Made by a program: the position numbers and the translations under genes. From Phyllobacterium bourgognense (GTDB taxonomy: Bacteria; Pseudomonadota; Alphaproteobacteria; Rhizobiales; Rhizobiaceae), in the NCBI RefSeq assembly GCF_003337575.1, contig NZ_QPJM01000006.1, forward strand, positions 186,001-250,000: a stretch of DNA of 64,000 nt. Reading direction: 5' to 3'. Below are positions 17,678 through 25,659 of the stretch, one piece after another (position 1 is the first letter of the stretch; the number at the start of each line of letters is the position of its first letter). Below the pieces are notes generated by a model. It had not been told where the DNA came from. It saw nothing but the letters and a program-made list of their open reading frames with translations, and did not search any database.

Positions 17678-17728
17678 GAGGAGCGTCCGGCGGTCGAATT
17701 AGCCGCCAGGCAATCGCTCCTTATTCCC
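17660..17728 (+). terminator. leuA attenuator with competing antiterminator
   Basis: The terminator stem has GGAGCG (17680-17685) with CGCTCC (17715-17720) outside and GGCGG (17689-17693) with CCGCC (17703-17707) inside, followed by the T-rich TTATTCCCTTT. The competing antiterminator pairs 17660-17668 (GATCGCCGG) with 17687-17695 (CCGGCGGTC), nine pairs with one G·U. The two stems share 17689-17693 and cannot coexist. The antiterminator's 5' half lies just beyond the run of Leu codons, where a stalled ribosome would leave it free. Confidence 0.65.
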
Positions 17729-17809
17729 TTTACAAGACAACTGTAACACGTAAGAAGAGTGCCAAGATCGCGCCAGATTTGATGCGCATCGGCCGGAAAC
17801 GAGAAACAA

Positions 17810-19507
17810 ATGACCGACATGATCCAACGGAACATAGGCATGCCCTATGCGCCCAAGAAGTACGAACCTTATCCCTTGGTGGATCTGAAAGATCGCCAAT
17901 GGCCGTCGAAACGTATTGAGAAAGCACCCATCTGGTGTTCCGTCGATTTGCGCGACGGTAACCAGGCACTGATCGATCCGATGGGGCACGACAGGAAAGT
18001 GCGCATGTTCGCGCTGCTGCTCGAGATGGGATTCAAGGAAATTGAGATCGGTTTTCCTTCAGCCTCGCAAACAGATTTCGACTTTGCGCGCTGGTGCGTG
18101 GAGGAGGGCAATGCAGGCCTCGATGTTTCCCTGCAGGTGCTGGTGCAGTGCCGTCCGGAGTTGATTACCCGCACCTTCGAGTCTCTGGAAGGTGCGCACA
18201 AGCCGATCGTGCATTTCTACAACTCAACCAGTGAGTTGCAGCGGCGCGTCGTGTTCAACAAAGACGTTCACGGCATCAAGACTATTGCCACAGATGCCGC
18301 CAAAATGATCACGGATATGGCGGTAAGGGCGGGCGGAGGCTATCGTTTCGAGTATTCGCCTGAAAGCTTTACGGGCACGGAACTCGAAGTCGCATTGGAA
18401 ATCTGCAATGCGGTAACGGAAATCGTCAGGCCAACGCCTGACAACAAGCTGATTGTCAATTTGCCGTCGACGGTGGAGATGTCCACGCCAAACATTTATG
18501 CGGATCGCATCGAATGGATGTGCCGTCAGCTCGACAATCGCGAAAATCTGATCATCTCGCTGCATCCGCACAATGATCGTGGGACCGGCGTTGCAACCAC
18601 CGAGCTCGGCCTGATGGCTGGTGCCGACCGCGTCGAAGGCACCTTGTTTGGCAATGGCGAGCGCACCGGCAATGTCGATATCGTCACCTTGGCGCTGAAC
18701 ATGTTTACGCAAGGCGTCGATCCCGAACTCGACTGCTCCGACATCAACCGGATGAAGGAAGTGTACGAGTATTCCAACCAGCTTGTTATCCCTGAACGTC
18801 ACCCCTACGTCGGCGAACTGGTCTACACTGCGTTCTCAGGATCGCATCAGGATGCCATCAACAAGGGCATGAAGGCGATCAAGCAAGCCAACAAGATGCT
18901 CTGGGAAGTGCCGTATCTGCCCATTGATCCGCAGGACGTCGGGCGCAGCTACGAAGCAATCATCCGCATCAATTCACAATCCGGCAAGGGCGGCATCGCC
19001 TATATTCTGCAAGCCGACTACGGCCTGAACTTGCCGCGTGGCATGCAAGTGGAGTTTCGCGAAGATATCCAGCAGATCACGGACGAGGAGGGCAAGGAAA
19101 TGCCGTCCAAGCGCATCTACGATCGCTTCCAGGAACTCTATGTCGAACAGCCGAATGCGCGGTTGAAATTCGTCGACCACCACACCTATCCCGATACTGA
19201 ACGCAAGGGTGTGCGTGTCCTTTCTGCGGAGATCACTGATCGCGGTGAAACGAAACGGATTGAGGGAAGAGGCACCGGCCCGGTCGATGGTTTCATCGAC
19301 GCTCTTTCGCACTATCTCGGCATCAAACTGTCGGTTGTGAACTATTCGGAACACTCGCTCCAGCATGGTTCCGATGCAGCTGCGATCAGCTACATGGAAA
19401 TCGAACATCCCGGCGGCAAGATTTTTGGTGCAGGTATCAACAAGAACATTGTGACTGCCTCACTTGAGGGCATTGTCTCGGCGGCAAACCGGATAGTCGG
19501 AAAGTGA
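17810..19507 (+). CDS. leuA: 2-isopropylmalate synthase
   Basis: It condenses acetyl-CoA with 2-oxoisovalerate, the first committed step of leucine synthesis. The 565-residue protein belongs to the longer LeuA type. The HMGL-like TIM barrel carries the metal-binding DLRDGNQAL near residues 46-54 and HPHNDRGTG near 252-260. The C-terminal regulatory domain, which binds the feedback inhibitor leucine in this family, covers about 430-565. The GTG/ATG region near 17810 has GAAAC-type spacing only, so the ribosome binding site is weak. The leucine-rich leader and attenuator upstream suggest transcriptional control by leucine as well. A strong terminator follows. Confidence 0.96.
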   Translation: MTDMIQRNIGMPYAPKKYEPYPLVDLKDRQWPSKRIEKAPIWCSVDLRDGNQALIDPMGHDRKVRMFALLLEMGFKEIEIGFPSASQTDFDFARWCVEEGNAGLDVSLQVLVQCRPELITRTFESLEGAHKPIVHFYNSTSELQRRVVFNKDVHGIKTIATDAAKMITDMAVRAGGGYRFEYSPESFTGTELEVALEICNAVTEIVRPTPDNKLIVNLPSTVEMSTPNIYADRIEWMCRQLDNRENLIISLHPHNDRGTGVATTELGLMAGADRVEGTLFGNGERTGNVDIVTLALNMFTQGVDPELDCSDINRMKEVYEYSNQLVIPERHPYVGELVYTAFSGSHQDAINKGMKAIKQANKMLWEVPYLPIDPQDVGRSYEAIIRINSQSGKGGIAYILQADYGLNLPRGMQVEFREDIQQITDEEGKEMPSKRIYDRFQELYVEQPNARLKFVDHHTYPDTERKGVRVLSAEITDRGETKRIEGRGTGPVDGFIDALSHYLGIKLSVVNYSEHSLQHGSDAAAISYMEIEHPGGKIFGAGINKNIVTASLEGIVSAANRIVGK

Positions 19508-19509
19508 TG

Positions 19510-19535
19510 AAGGGCCCCTCGGGGCCTTTCATTTA
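19510..19535 (+). terminator. Rho-independent terminator after leuA
   Basis: AAGGGCCCC (19510-19518) pairs with GGGGCCTTT (19521-19529), nine pairs with one G·U and a very short loop, followed by CATTTAT. It starts 3 nt after the leuA stop. Confidence 0.7.
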
Positions 19536-19633
19536 TGCGGGGAACGAAAGTCAATCCCGACAAGTTTCTGATGCAATGGCCGTGACACATGGTTAATGAT
19601 GTTCTGACCCTAGCTCGTGCCGGAAAATGCTTT

Positions 19634-20278
19634 ATGAGTGAGATGCGAGAAAAGATTGCCACCGTTGATGATCGGCGAAAACTTGCTGACGCCGTCCGTG
19701 GTGCGCAAATTGCTGCGGCTGACCGCGGCGACGTCGTCGTCGATATGAAGGAAGCTGACCTCGCCAGGATCGAAATCCTCGCCCATGATTTGAAGCCGGT
19801 ATTCGATGATGTGCCTGTGGACGATCTGCAATGGGATTTCGCAATTTCCAAAGGGCAGCAGCCGAGATTGTGGATCGACCCCACGTCGCACGTCATGATG
19901 GGCCGTGACCGGCGGACATATCGTTTTGTCCGGGACACGAGGCTTGGACGGATCGTCGTGGCGGAGTCGCCCGAGGTGCAGCCTATTTCAGATGCGGTAA
20001 CCAATTATATCGCTGAGCGGATCGTTGAGCGTCAGCGCCTAATGGAGGGTGAAAGGATCAGTCTTCGCCCAGCCGTTATTTATCAGGAAGATAAGAACTC
20101 AGGTCCCACGGAACATGCGTCGGTTCGACCTCCCGCCGTTTCTTCCACCACGACGCGTCGCTCCAGATCGGTTGTGAGCGAGCTGATCACTGTATTGACT
20201 TGGTTCGTCATCGGCGGCCTGGCAGGTGCAGGTGCGCTCCTGGCATTTTTCTGGGACCGCTTATCGCCGTACTTTTAA
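19634..20278 (+). CDS. Uncharacterised protein with C-terminal membrane anchor
   Basis: About 214 residues from the ATG at 19634 (MSEMREKIATVDDRRKLADA); the frame is open from another ATG at 19589, but neither start has a strong ribosome binding site. The soluble part (1-145) has no motif I recognise. It is followed by a Ser/Thr/Pro-rich linker and one hydrophobic segment near the C-terminus (LITVLTWFVIGGLAGAGALL), so the protein is probably anchored by its C-terminus with the bulk in the cytoplasm. It ends 1 nt before the convergent metallophosphoesterase gene. Confidence 0.7.
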   Translation: MSEMREKIATVDDRRKLADAVRGAQIAAADRGDVVVDMKEADLARIEILAHDLKPVFDDVPVDDLQWDFAISKGQQPRLWIDPTSHVMMGRDRRTYRFVRDTRLGRIVVAESPEVQPISDAVTNYIAERIVERQRLMEGERISLRPAVIYQEDKNSGPTEHASVRPPAVSSTTTRRSRSVVSELITVLTWFVIGGLAGAGALLAFFWDRLSPYF

Positions 20279-20279
20279 A

Positions 20280-21206
20280 TCACACCAGGGCGAGTACAGC
20301 GCCAACTTGAAGGTCATGTTCGCGGATAGTCCGGATGCTCATCTGTTCGTCGACAATTCCGCGCTCCACCATATGACATGACCAGCCGATATTTGTTTTG
20401 GCAATGGAAAACAGATTGAATGCAGCAGGAGGCTTATGATTTCCACCAAAACTCTGGCTTGCTGAGGGGACGCATACTACTGGTATTTTCCAACTTGGAC
20501 CTTCTATTTCGTAGCGTGTCGCCAGGTGCGTGTGACCATGGAGAACCAATTCAGCCCCATGTTTGCGAACTGTGCGCTGAAAAAGACCGATGCCAAGCAG
20601 GCGCTTGTGAGAGGGCGCGGCGCCGCGCACTGGCGGATGGTGGATCATAATTACCCGGAAGAGGCCAAGTTTACCTGTTTCGTCGAGAAGTTCGCCCAGC
20701 TTTCGAGCTTGCCGCTCGCGAATATCGCCGGTCGCCATGAAGGGAGCGGTGGCGCGCGCTGAGGAAACTCCAATAAGTGCTACGTCGCCGCGGACGCGAA
20801 GATATGGGAACTCCACGGGGCCGTTTTTCGCCGCTTGCGCGTCGCCTTGCATCCACGGTTGCCAAAAGCGACGTGTCTTTTTCAGCGCGCCCGGCACGTA
20901 CGCATCATGATTGCCTGGGACAACCGAGATGTCAGCGGGGTCGCCCAAGGTTTTGAGCCAGCGCTGTGCCGTTTCCAGTTCCTCATCCAGAGCAAGGTTG
21001 ACGAGATCTCCGGTGACGGCGATATGATCCGGGGACTGTGCCTTCATATCGGCCACAAGGACGTCCAGTGCGCCACTCGTCATCGAGCCCTTGCGGTTCG
21101 ATCGCCAATTGATATAGCCAGTAATGCGCTTGGAGATCAGTTCACGCAAAGTCAGCGCGGGTAAAGGCGACAGGTGTATGTCGGAGATATGAGCGAGGTG
21201 GAACAT
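20280..21206 (-). CDS. Metallophosphoesterase
   Basis: A calcineurin-like phosphoesterase of about 308 residues. The five family metal-binding blocks are visible: SDIHL near residue 8, TGDLVN, PGNHDAY, MIHHPP and LHGHTHLA. Start 21206 was chosen because the next residues (MFHLAHISDIHLSP) place the first metal block at the usual distance; the frame extends 18 residues upstream to 21260. Substrate is not predictable; members act on cyclic nucleotides, nucleotides or lipid-linked pyrophosphates. It is convergent with the preceding gene (gap 1 nt) and divergent from the Nudix gene. Confidence 0.88.
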   Translation of the reverse strand: MFHLAHISDIHLSPLPALTLRELISKRITGYINWRSNRKGSMTSGALDVLVADMKAQSPDHIAVTGDLVNLALDEELETAQRWLKTLGDPADISVVPGNHDAYVPGALKKTRRFWQPWMQGDAQAAKNGPVEFPYLRVRGDVALIGVSSARATAPFMATGDIRERQARKLGELLDETGKLGLFRVIMIHHPPVRGAAPSHKRLLGIGLFQRTVRKHGAELVLHGHTHLATRYEIEGPSWKIPVVCVPSASQSFGGNHKPPAAFNLFSIAKTNIGWSCHMVERGIVDEQMSIRTIREHDLQVGAVLALV

Positions 21207-21291
21207 CAACTGAGCTTTATGAGAGTATTGGCGCGAAATCCAGTGATACAACCGTCGCACACCGGAGCAGTTCCGGCCAAGGTCAGGCAGA

Positions 21292-21762
21292 ATGGTTGAA
21301 AAACGTTCAAAATGGCGTCATCGCCTGTTCCATACCTACTTTCTGCTTCGTCGACCCATGACCCTTGGTGCCCGCGGTGTTGTTCTGGATGACAAGGAGC
21401 AATCGGTATTTCTCATTCGCCACACTTATGTTCCCGGCTGGCAATTTCCAGGCGGTGGCGTGGAAACGGGGCACACGGTTGAACAGACGCTCAAGAAGGA
21501 ATTGATGGAGGAAGGTAATATCGAGCTGACAGGCCGACCGCAGCTTTTCGCCATCTATCACAATGCGCATGCGTCAAGACGCGATCACGTCGCGCTTTAT
21601 GTTTGCCGCTCTTTCCGGCAGGTAACACCGTTCATCGCCAATCGCGAGATTGCCGAAGCGGGGTTTTTTAAACTCGGAGCCCTGCCACAGGATACTACAC
21701 CGTCCACCCGGCGCCGTCTCGCCGAGATTTTAGACGGCGCAGACATTCCGCTTGACTGGTAG
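21292..21762 (+). CDS. Nudix hydrolase
   Basis: A 156-residue protein that should hydrolyse a nucleoside-diphosphate-linked substrate. The Nudix box is GGGVETGHTVEQTLKKELME followed by EGNI at about residues 58-80. It keeps the catalytic Glu residues, but the canonical Arg of REUxEE is Lys (KELMEE). The N-terminus is basic. The stop lies 2 nt from the convergent GST gene. No neighbour indicates the substrate. Confidence 0.88.
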   Translation: MVEKRSKWRHRLFHTYFLLRRPMTLGARGVVLDDKEQSVFLIRHTYVPGWQFPGGGVETGHTVEQTLKKELMEEGNIELTGRPQLFAIYHNAHASRRDHVALYVCRSFRQVTPFIANREIAEAGFFKLGALPQDTTPSTRRRLAEILDGADIPLDW

Positions 21763-21764
21763 CT

Positions 21765-22742
21765 CTAGAAACGGTCGCGATCGTGCGGGGCCGCGTAGTC
21801 GATTTCCGGCCCAACAGGAATTATCCCGCTCGGGTTGATCGTCTTGTGACTGCCATAGTAGTGCGCCTTGATGTGTTTCAAGTTCACTGTCGGCGCGACG
21901 CCCTGCACCTGATATAGTTCCCGCGTGTAGTTCGACAGGTTCGGATAGTCAGCAATGCGCTGGCGATTGCATTTGAAATGACCGACATAGACAGGATCGA
22001 AGCGCAGCAAGGTGGTAAAAAGACGCCAGTCGGCTTCCGTCAACCGATTGCCGACAAGATAACGCTGACGAGACAGCCGTTCCTCTACGTGGTCAAGCGC
22101 ATTGAACAATTGCGCAAATGCCTCGTCATAAGCTTCTTGCGTCGTGGCAAAGCCGGCCCGATAAACGCCGTTGTTTATGTTCGGATAGACCAGCGCGTTG
22201 ATATCGTCGATCTCACTACGCAATGCTTCAGGATAAAAATCGAGGGAGGCATCGCCGAAGTCGTCGAACGCAGAATTGAACATCCGAATGATTTCCGATG
22301 ATTCATTGGAAACGATGGTGTTCTGCTGTTTGTCCCAGAGGACCGGCACGGTTACGCGGCCCGAATAGTTGGGATCGGCGCGCGTATAAACCTCGTGCAA
22401 GCGCCTACTGCCGAAGAGGTGGTCCGGTGTTGCACCGTCCTTCTCGTAAAATGTCCAGCCTTCCGCTCCCATATAATGGTCGACGACTGACACCGAAATT
22501 ACGTCCTGGAGTTGTTTGAGCGTGCGGAAAATGAGAGTGCGGTGCGCCCAGGGACAAGCATAGGAAACATACAAATGATAGCGACCAGGTTCGGCCTTGA
22601 AGCCTGCCTTGCCAGTCGGGCCGGCGTTGCCATCAGCAGTCACCCAATTGCGGAATTGTGACTCGGTTCGGATGAAACGGCCGCCGCTATCCTTTGTATC
22701 GTACCATTGGTTGTGCCACACGCCATCAATCAATAAACCCAT
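21765..22742 (-). CDS. Glutathionyl-hydroquinone reductase-like GST (YqjG/ECM4 type)
   Basis: A 325-residue Xi-class glutathione transferase. The catalytic Cys 63 sits in the family motif YACPWAHR, and the C-terminal helical domain starts near residue 165. These enzymes reduce glutathionyl-hydroquinones with GSH. The ATG at 22742 (MGLLIDGVWH) is preceded by AGGAGA at optimal distance, better than the in-frame start six codons upstream. The length and the W-rich N-terminus agree with the family. Confidence 0.92.
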   Translation of the reverse strand: MGLLIDGVWHNQWYDTKDSGGRFIRTESQFRNWVTADGNAGPTGKAGFKAEPGRYHLYVSYACPWAHRTLIFRTLKQLQDVISVSVVDHYMGAEGWTFYEKDGATPDHLFGSRRLHEVYTRADPNYSGRVTVPVLWDKQQNTIVSNESSEIIRMFNSAFDDFGDASLDFYPEALRSEIDDINALVYPNINNGVYRAGFATTQEAYDEAFAQLFNALDHVEERLSRQRYLVGNRLTEADWRLFTTLLRFDPVYVGHFKCNRQRIADYPNLSNYTRELYQVQGVAPTVNLKHIKAHYYGSHKTINPSGIIPVGPEIDYAAPHDRDRF

Positions 22743-23058
22743 CTCATCTCCTGTAACCATGCTGTGCGCCGGTTGATTTCAGTATTCGTTGTACCTCACA
22801 GTTAAGCTCAATTCCTCTCGGTTCCATGACCAAGCCGGTGAACATGTGTCACTTTCTGCCGGACAAACTGGATTTTCGGTTTACGTCCGTTTCTTTTGAT
22901 GTTACGCGGACGAAAAAGGAGACTTTTGTGGCAGGAATTCTGTTCATCCGACGATGATACCCGGACCGGCGCTTTCCAAGCGACGGAGAATTCCAGTATT
23001 GGCCACAACCGAAAGGTTGAGGCGCTTATCCACTCCTTTCAAAAAAAAGATATCCAGC
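22743..23058. other. Divergent intergenic region between GST and GNAT genes
   Basis: 316 nt containing the promoters of both divergent genes. A run of eight A (near 23041) lies just before the GNAT start. I see no convincing small gene, repeat or terminator. Confidence 0.4.
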
Positions 23059-23571
23059 ATGCTGACCCATGTCGTGACTTACGCCCCGGAAGAACCGGTG
23101 CATGACGCTGCCATAGAAGACATCAACAAGGAAGCTTTCGGGCCGGGGCGGTTCACTCGTGCCGCATACCGGATTCGTGAAGGTGGCGCGCACGATCGCG
23201 CGCTTTCCTTCGTCGCGTTGAACGGCGAGCACGTGGTGGGATCGGTCCGGCTAACGCCCATCCAGATTGGCGCGACGTCGGCTTTGCTTCTCGGTCCCCT
23301 GGCCGTGCGTCCTGCATGGAAGAACCAGGGCATCGGGGCTGCGCTGATGCGTGCCAGCATGGAAGAGGCGCGTGTTGCTGGCCACCATCTGGTAATCCTT
23401 GTCGGTGATGAGTCATACTACGCGCCGTTTGGCTTTCGCCAGATATCAGGTCATCAGATTGAGATGCCCGCGCCCGTGGATCCGGCCCGGTTTCTCGCCT
23501 GCGAACTCAAGCCGCGCTCTCTGGAAAACGTGCAGGGGCGAGTGCGCCACGCTGCGGCAAGCCAAGATTAG
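23059..23571 (+). CDS. GNAT family N-acetyltransferase (YhbS-like)
   Basis: About 170 residues from the ATG at 23059 (MLTHVVTYAPEEP); the frame extends 35 codons upstream but that part is basic and unrelated to the fold. The acetyl-CoA binding motif A (RPAWKNQGIGAALMRAS) lies at about residues 95-111. The later YYAPFGF segment is typical of the YhbS/PhnO-like group. Acceptor substrate is unknown. The stop is only 3 nt from the end of the convergent envelope operon. Confidence 0.88.
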   Translation: MLTHVVTYAPEEPVHDAAIEDINKEAFGPGRFTRAAYRIREGGAHDRALSFVALNGEHVVGSVRLTPIQIGATSALLLGPLAVRPAWKNQGIGAALMRASMEEARVAGHHLVILVGDESYYAPFGFRQISGHQIEMPAPVDPARFLACELKPRSLENVQGRVRHAAASQD

Positions 23572-23574
23572 CGC

Positions 23575-25656
23575 CTATTTGCCTTCGCGGTACCACATGC
23601 CGCCCAACACCAGGATCATAGCTGCGAGGCCAAGGAAGCCTGAAAACAGCGGCAGTCGATTGACACTCTTGAGGATGGTCTCGTTGGTCGGGCGTAATCC
23701 GATCCAGTTGTCGCCGCTCGCGCTCGCCATGCCGCGCGATGCGACGATATTTGGAACCTCGATTGTGCTCTGGTCAGCGGTTGGTCGCAGCCGACGCGTT
23801 CCGCCACCAGTTTCGCGTGCCAACGGGTCGAGTTTGGCGGTTGTGGAAACATTATCGCTGAATTCCGGTGCGTCGACCGGTCCGACATGGGCAAGCGTCG
23901 TCAGATCACCATTGGCCACCTGATAGAGCCCGATTTCATCGGTATTCACTGAAGCCGTAAATACCCCGGGCTCGGTTTCCGTCAGGGGAATGGACCTCGT
24001 CTTGCCCGACGGCGTGATGATGCTCGCCGGGTTGGCGGTCTTCTGCATGGTCTGCCGGCGGATCTCCAGATTGCGGCCGCTGCCGGTTGCTGTCAGTGCT
24101 TCTTCTTCCAGTTCCGGCTCTTTCATAAGCCAGTGGGCGATGCGCCGGTAGAGCGCGGCATGCGGGCCGCCGCCTTCGAAGCCGCGCGCCCAAAGCCAGC
24201 CTTGGTCGGATAGGAACATGCCTACACGGCCTTCTCCAACATGATTGAGCACCAGCAATGGCTTATCGCCTGCATCCATGACTGTTGTGCCTTCAGGTTG
24301 ATTGACGTCAATAACGCGGAACCAGCGGCTCCAGTGCGGCGGCTCCTGTGTACTGCCCTCAAGGCCACGTGTTACCGGATGCCGTTTACCTTGGTCGCTC
24401 AGACGCGGATAGAAAGCTTTTTCTTCGATGTTCCCCGTCGGCGTCGCAGGCAGGACCGAGAGGAGCGGTGTATTGGCGATCGACATGTTGCCCGCGTATT
24501 CAGGACCGGCGGCGATGAGAAGTGCGCCACCCTTTTGGACGTAATCGTTGATGTAGTCGTAATAGAGCAGCGGCAGCACGTCGCGGTGCTGGTAGCGATC
24601 GAAAATGATGAGGTCAAACTGCTCGATCTTGTCGACGAAAAGTTCCCGGGTCGGGAAGGCGATCAGCGAAAGCTCGTTGATCGGGGTTGAATCCTGCTTC
24701 TCGGGCGGCCGCAAAATCGTAAAGTGCACAAGGTCGACAGATGCGTCGGATTTCAAGAGATTGCGCCACGTGCGCTCGCCATTGTGCGGTTCGCCGGAAA
24801 CCAGCAGGACACGCAGATTTTCGCGAATGCCATCAACCATGGCAACGGCCCGGTTGTTCACTTCCGTGAGTTCGTTGGGAACGGCATCGACGACAATTTC
24901 GACGATGTTCACGCCTGCTCTCGGGAGCGTAACCTCCAGCGGCATTTCCTGACCGATAATAGCGTCCTGATTGCTCACCTCGTCGCCGTTCACGCGCACG
25001 CTAACACGCGCACGGCCGCCTTGCGGCTCGCCCGACGCTGTCACCTTGTAAGTCATTTCCTGCGGCTTGCCGGTCAACCCGAAACGTGGTGCACGGACAA
25101 ATTGGATGCGGCGGTCGATCTCGCCAGGCGTGCCGGTGATCAGACCATGCACCGGAGCACTGAAACCGAGACCGGCCATATTCGCCGGGATATCATGAAT
25201 CTGGCCGTCCGTGATCATGATCGCGCCGCCGATACGAGCTGGCGGCACATCACGGAAAATGCCATTCAGTGCCTGGAACAAACGTGTTGAGGTTGCGTCA
25301 TCATTTTCGGTTGCTTGACCGGTTTCGACCGTCCTGACCTCGAATTGCGGTAGCCGGCCAAGTTCTGCTTGAACCTGTTTCAAGGCTGCATCAGTGTCTG
25401 CAGTGCGGTCGCCGATATCCTGACTCTGGCTGCGGTCAGCAACTACAGCAACGACGCTCTTCAGTGGCTCGCGTTCCTCATTCACGACAATCGGATTGAA
25501 GAGTGCCATGGCAAATGCTGCAACGGCCAATAGCCGGATCAGGCTGCCGCGTTGGCGAAAATAGATTCCGGCCAGCGTAAGAATGAACAGCGGCACGAGC
25601 AAAAGCGCGAGAAGCATGTCTGAAACGAGAGGTTGGAAATCCAATGACAGATACAT
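23575..25656 (-). CDS. Membrane-anchored protein of the MoxR operon (fourth gene)
   Basis: The 693-residue chain has two hydrophobic segments near the N-terminus (MLLALLLVPLFILTLAGIYF and LIRLLAVAAFAMALFNPIVV), a large extracytoplasmic region of about 600 residues, and one C-terminal membrane segment. The middle resembles the glutamine-amidotransferase-like/von Willebrand-type fold seen in this gene position in other Hyphomicrobiales; that likeness is from memory. Its start is 3 nt after the stop of the DUF4159 gene, so the two are cotranslated. The likely role is in the envelope complex driven by the MoxR ATPase. Confidence 0.82.
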   Translation of the reverse strand: MYLSLDFQPLVSDMLLALLLVPLFILTLAGIYFRQRGSLIRLLAVAAFAMALFNPIVVNEEREPLKSVVAVVADRSQSQDIGDRTADTDAALKQVQAELGRLPQFEVRTVETGQATENDDATSTRLFQALNGIFRDVPPARIGGAIMITDGQIHDIPANMAGLGFSAPVHGLITGTPGEIDRRIQFVRAPRFGLTGKPQEMTYKVTASGEPQGGRARVSVRVNGDEVSNQDAIIGQEMPLEVTLPRAGVNIVEIVVDAVPNELTEVNNRAVAMVDGIRENLRVLLVSGEPHNGERTWRNLLKSDASVDLVHFTILRPPEKQDSTPINELSLIAFPTRELFVDKIEQFDLIIFDRYQHRDVLPLLYYDYINDYVQKGGALLIAAGPEYAGNMSIANTPLLSVLPATPTGNIEEKAFYPRLSDQGKRHPVTRGLEGSTQEPPHWSRWFRVIDVNQPEGTTVMDAGDKPLLVLNHVGEGRVGMFLSDQGWLWARGFEGGGPHAALYRRIAHWLMKEPELEEEALTATGSGRNLEIRRQTMQKTANPASIITPSGKTRSIPLTETEPGVFTASVNTDEIGLYQVANGDLTTLAHVGPVDAPEFSDNVSTTAKLDPLARETGGGTRRLRPTADQSTIEVPNIVASRGMASASGDNWIGLRPTNETILKSVNRLPLFSGFLGLAAMILVLGGMWYREGK

Positions 25657-25659
25657 GAC

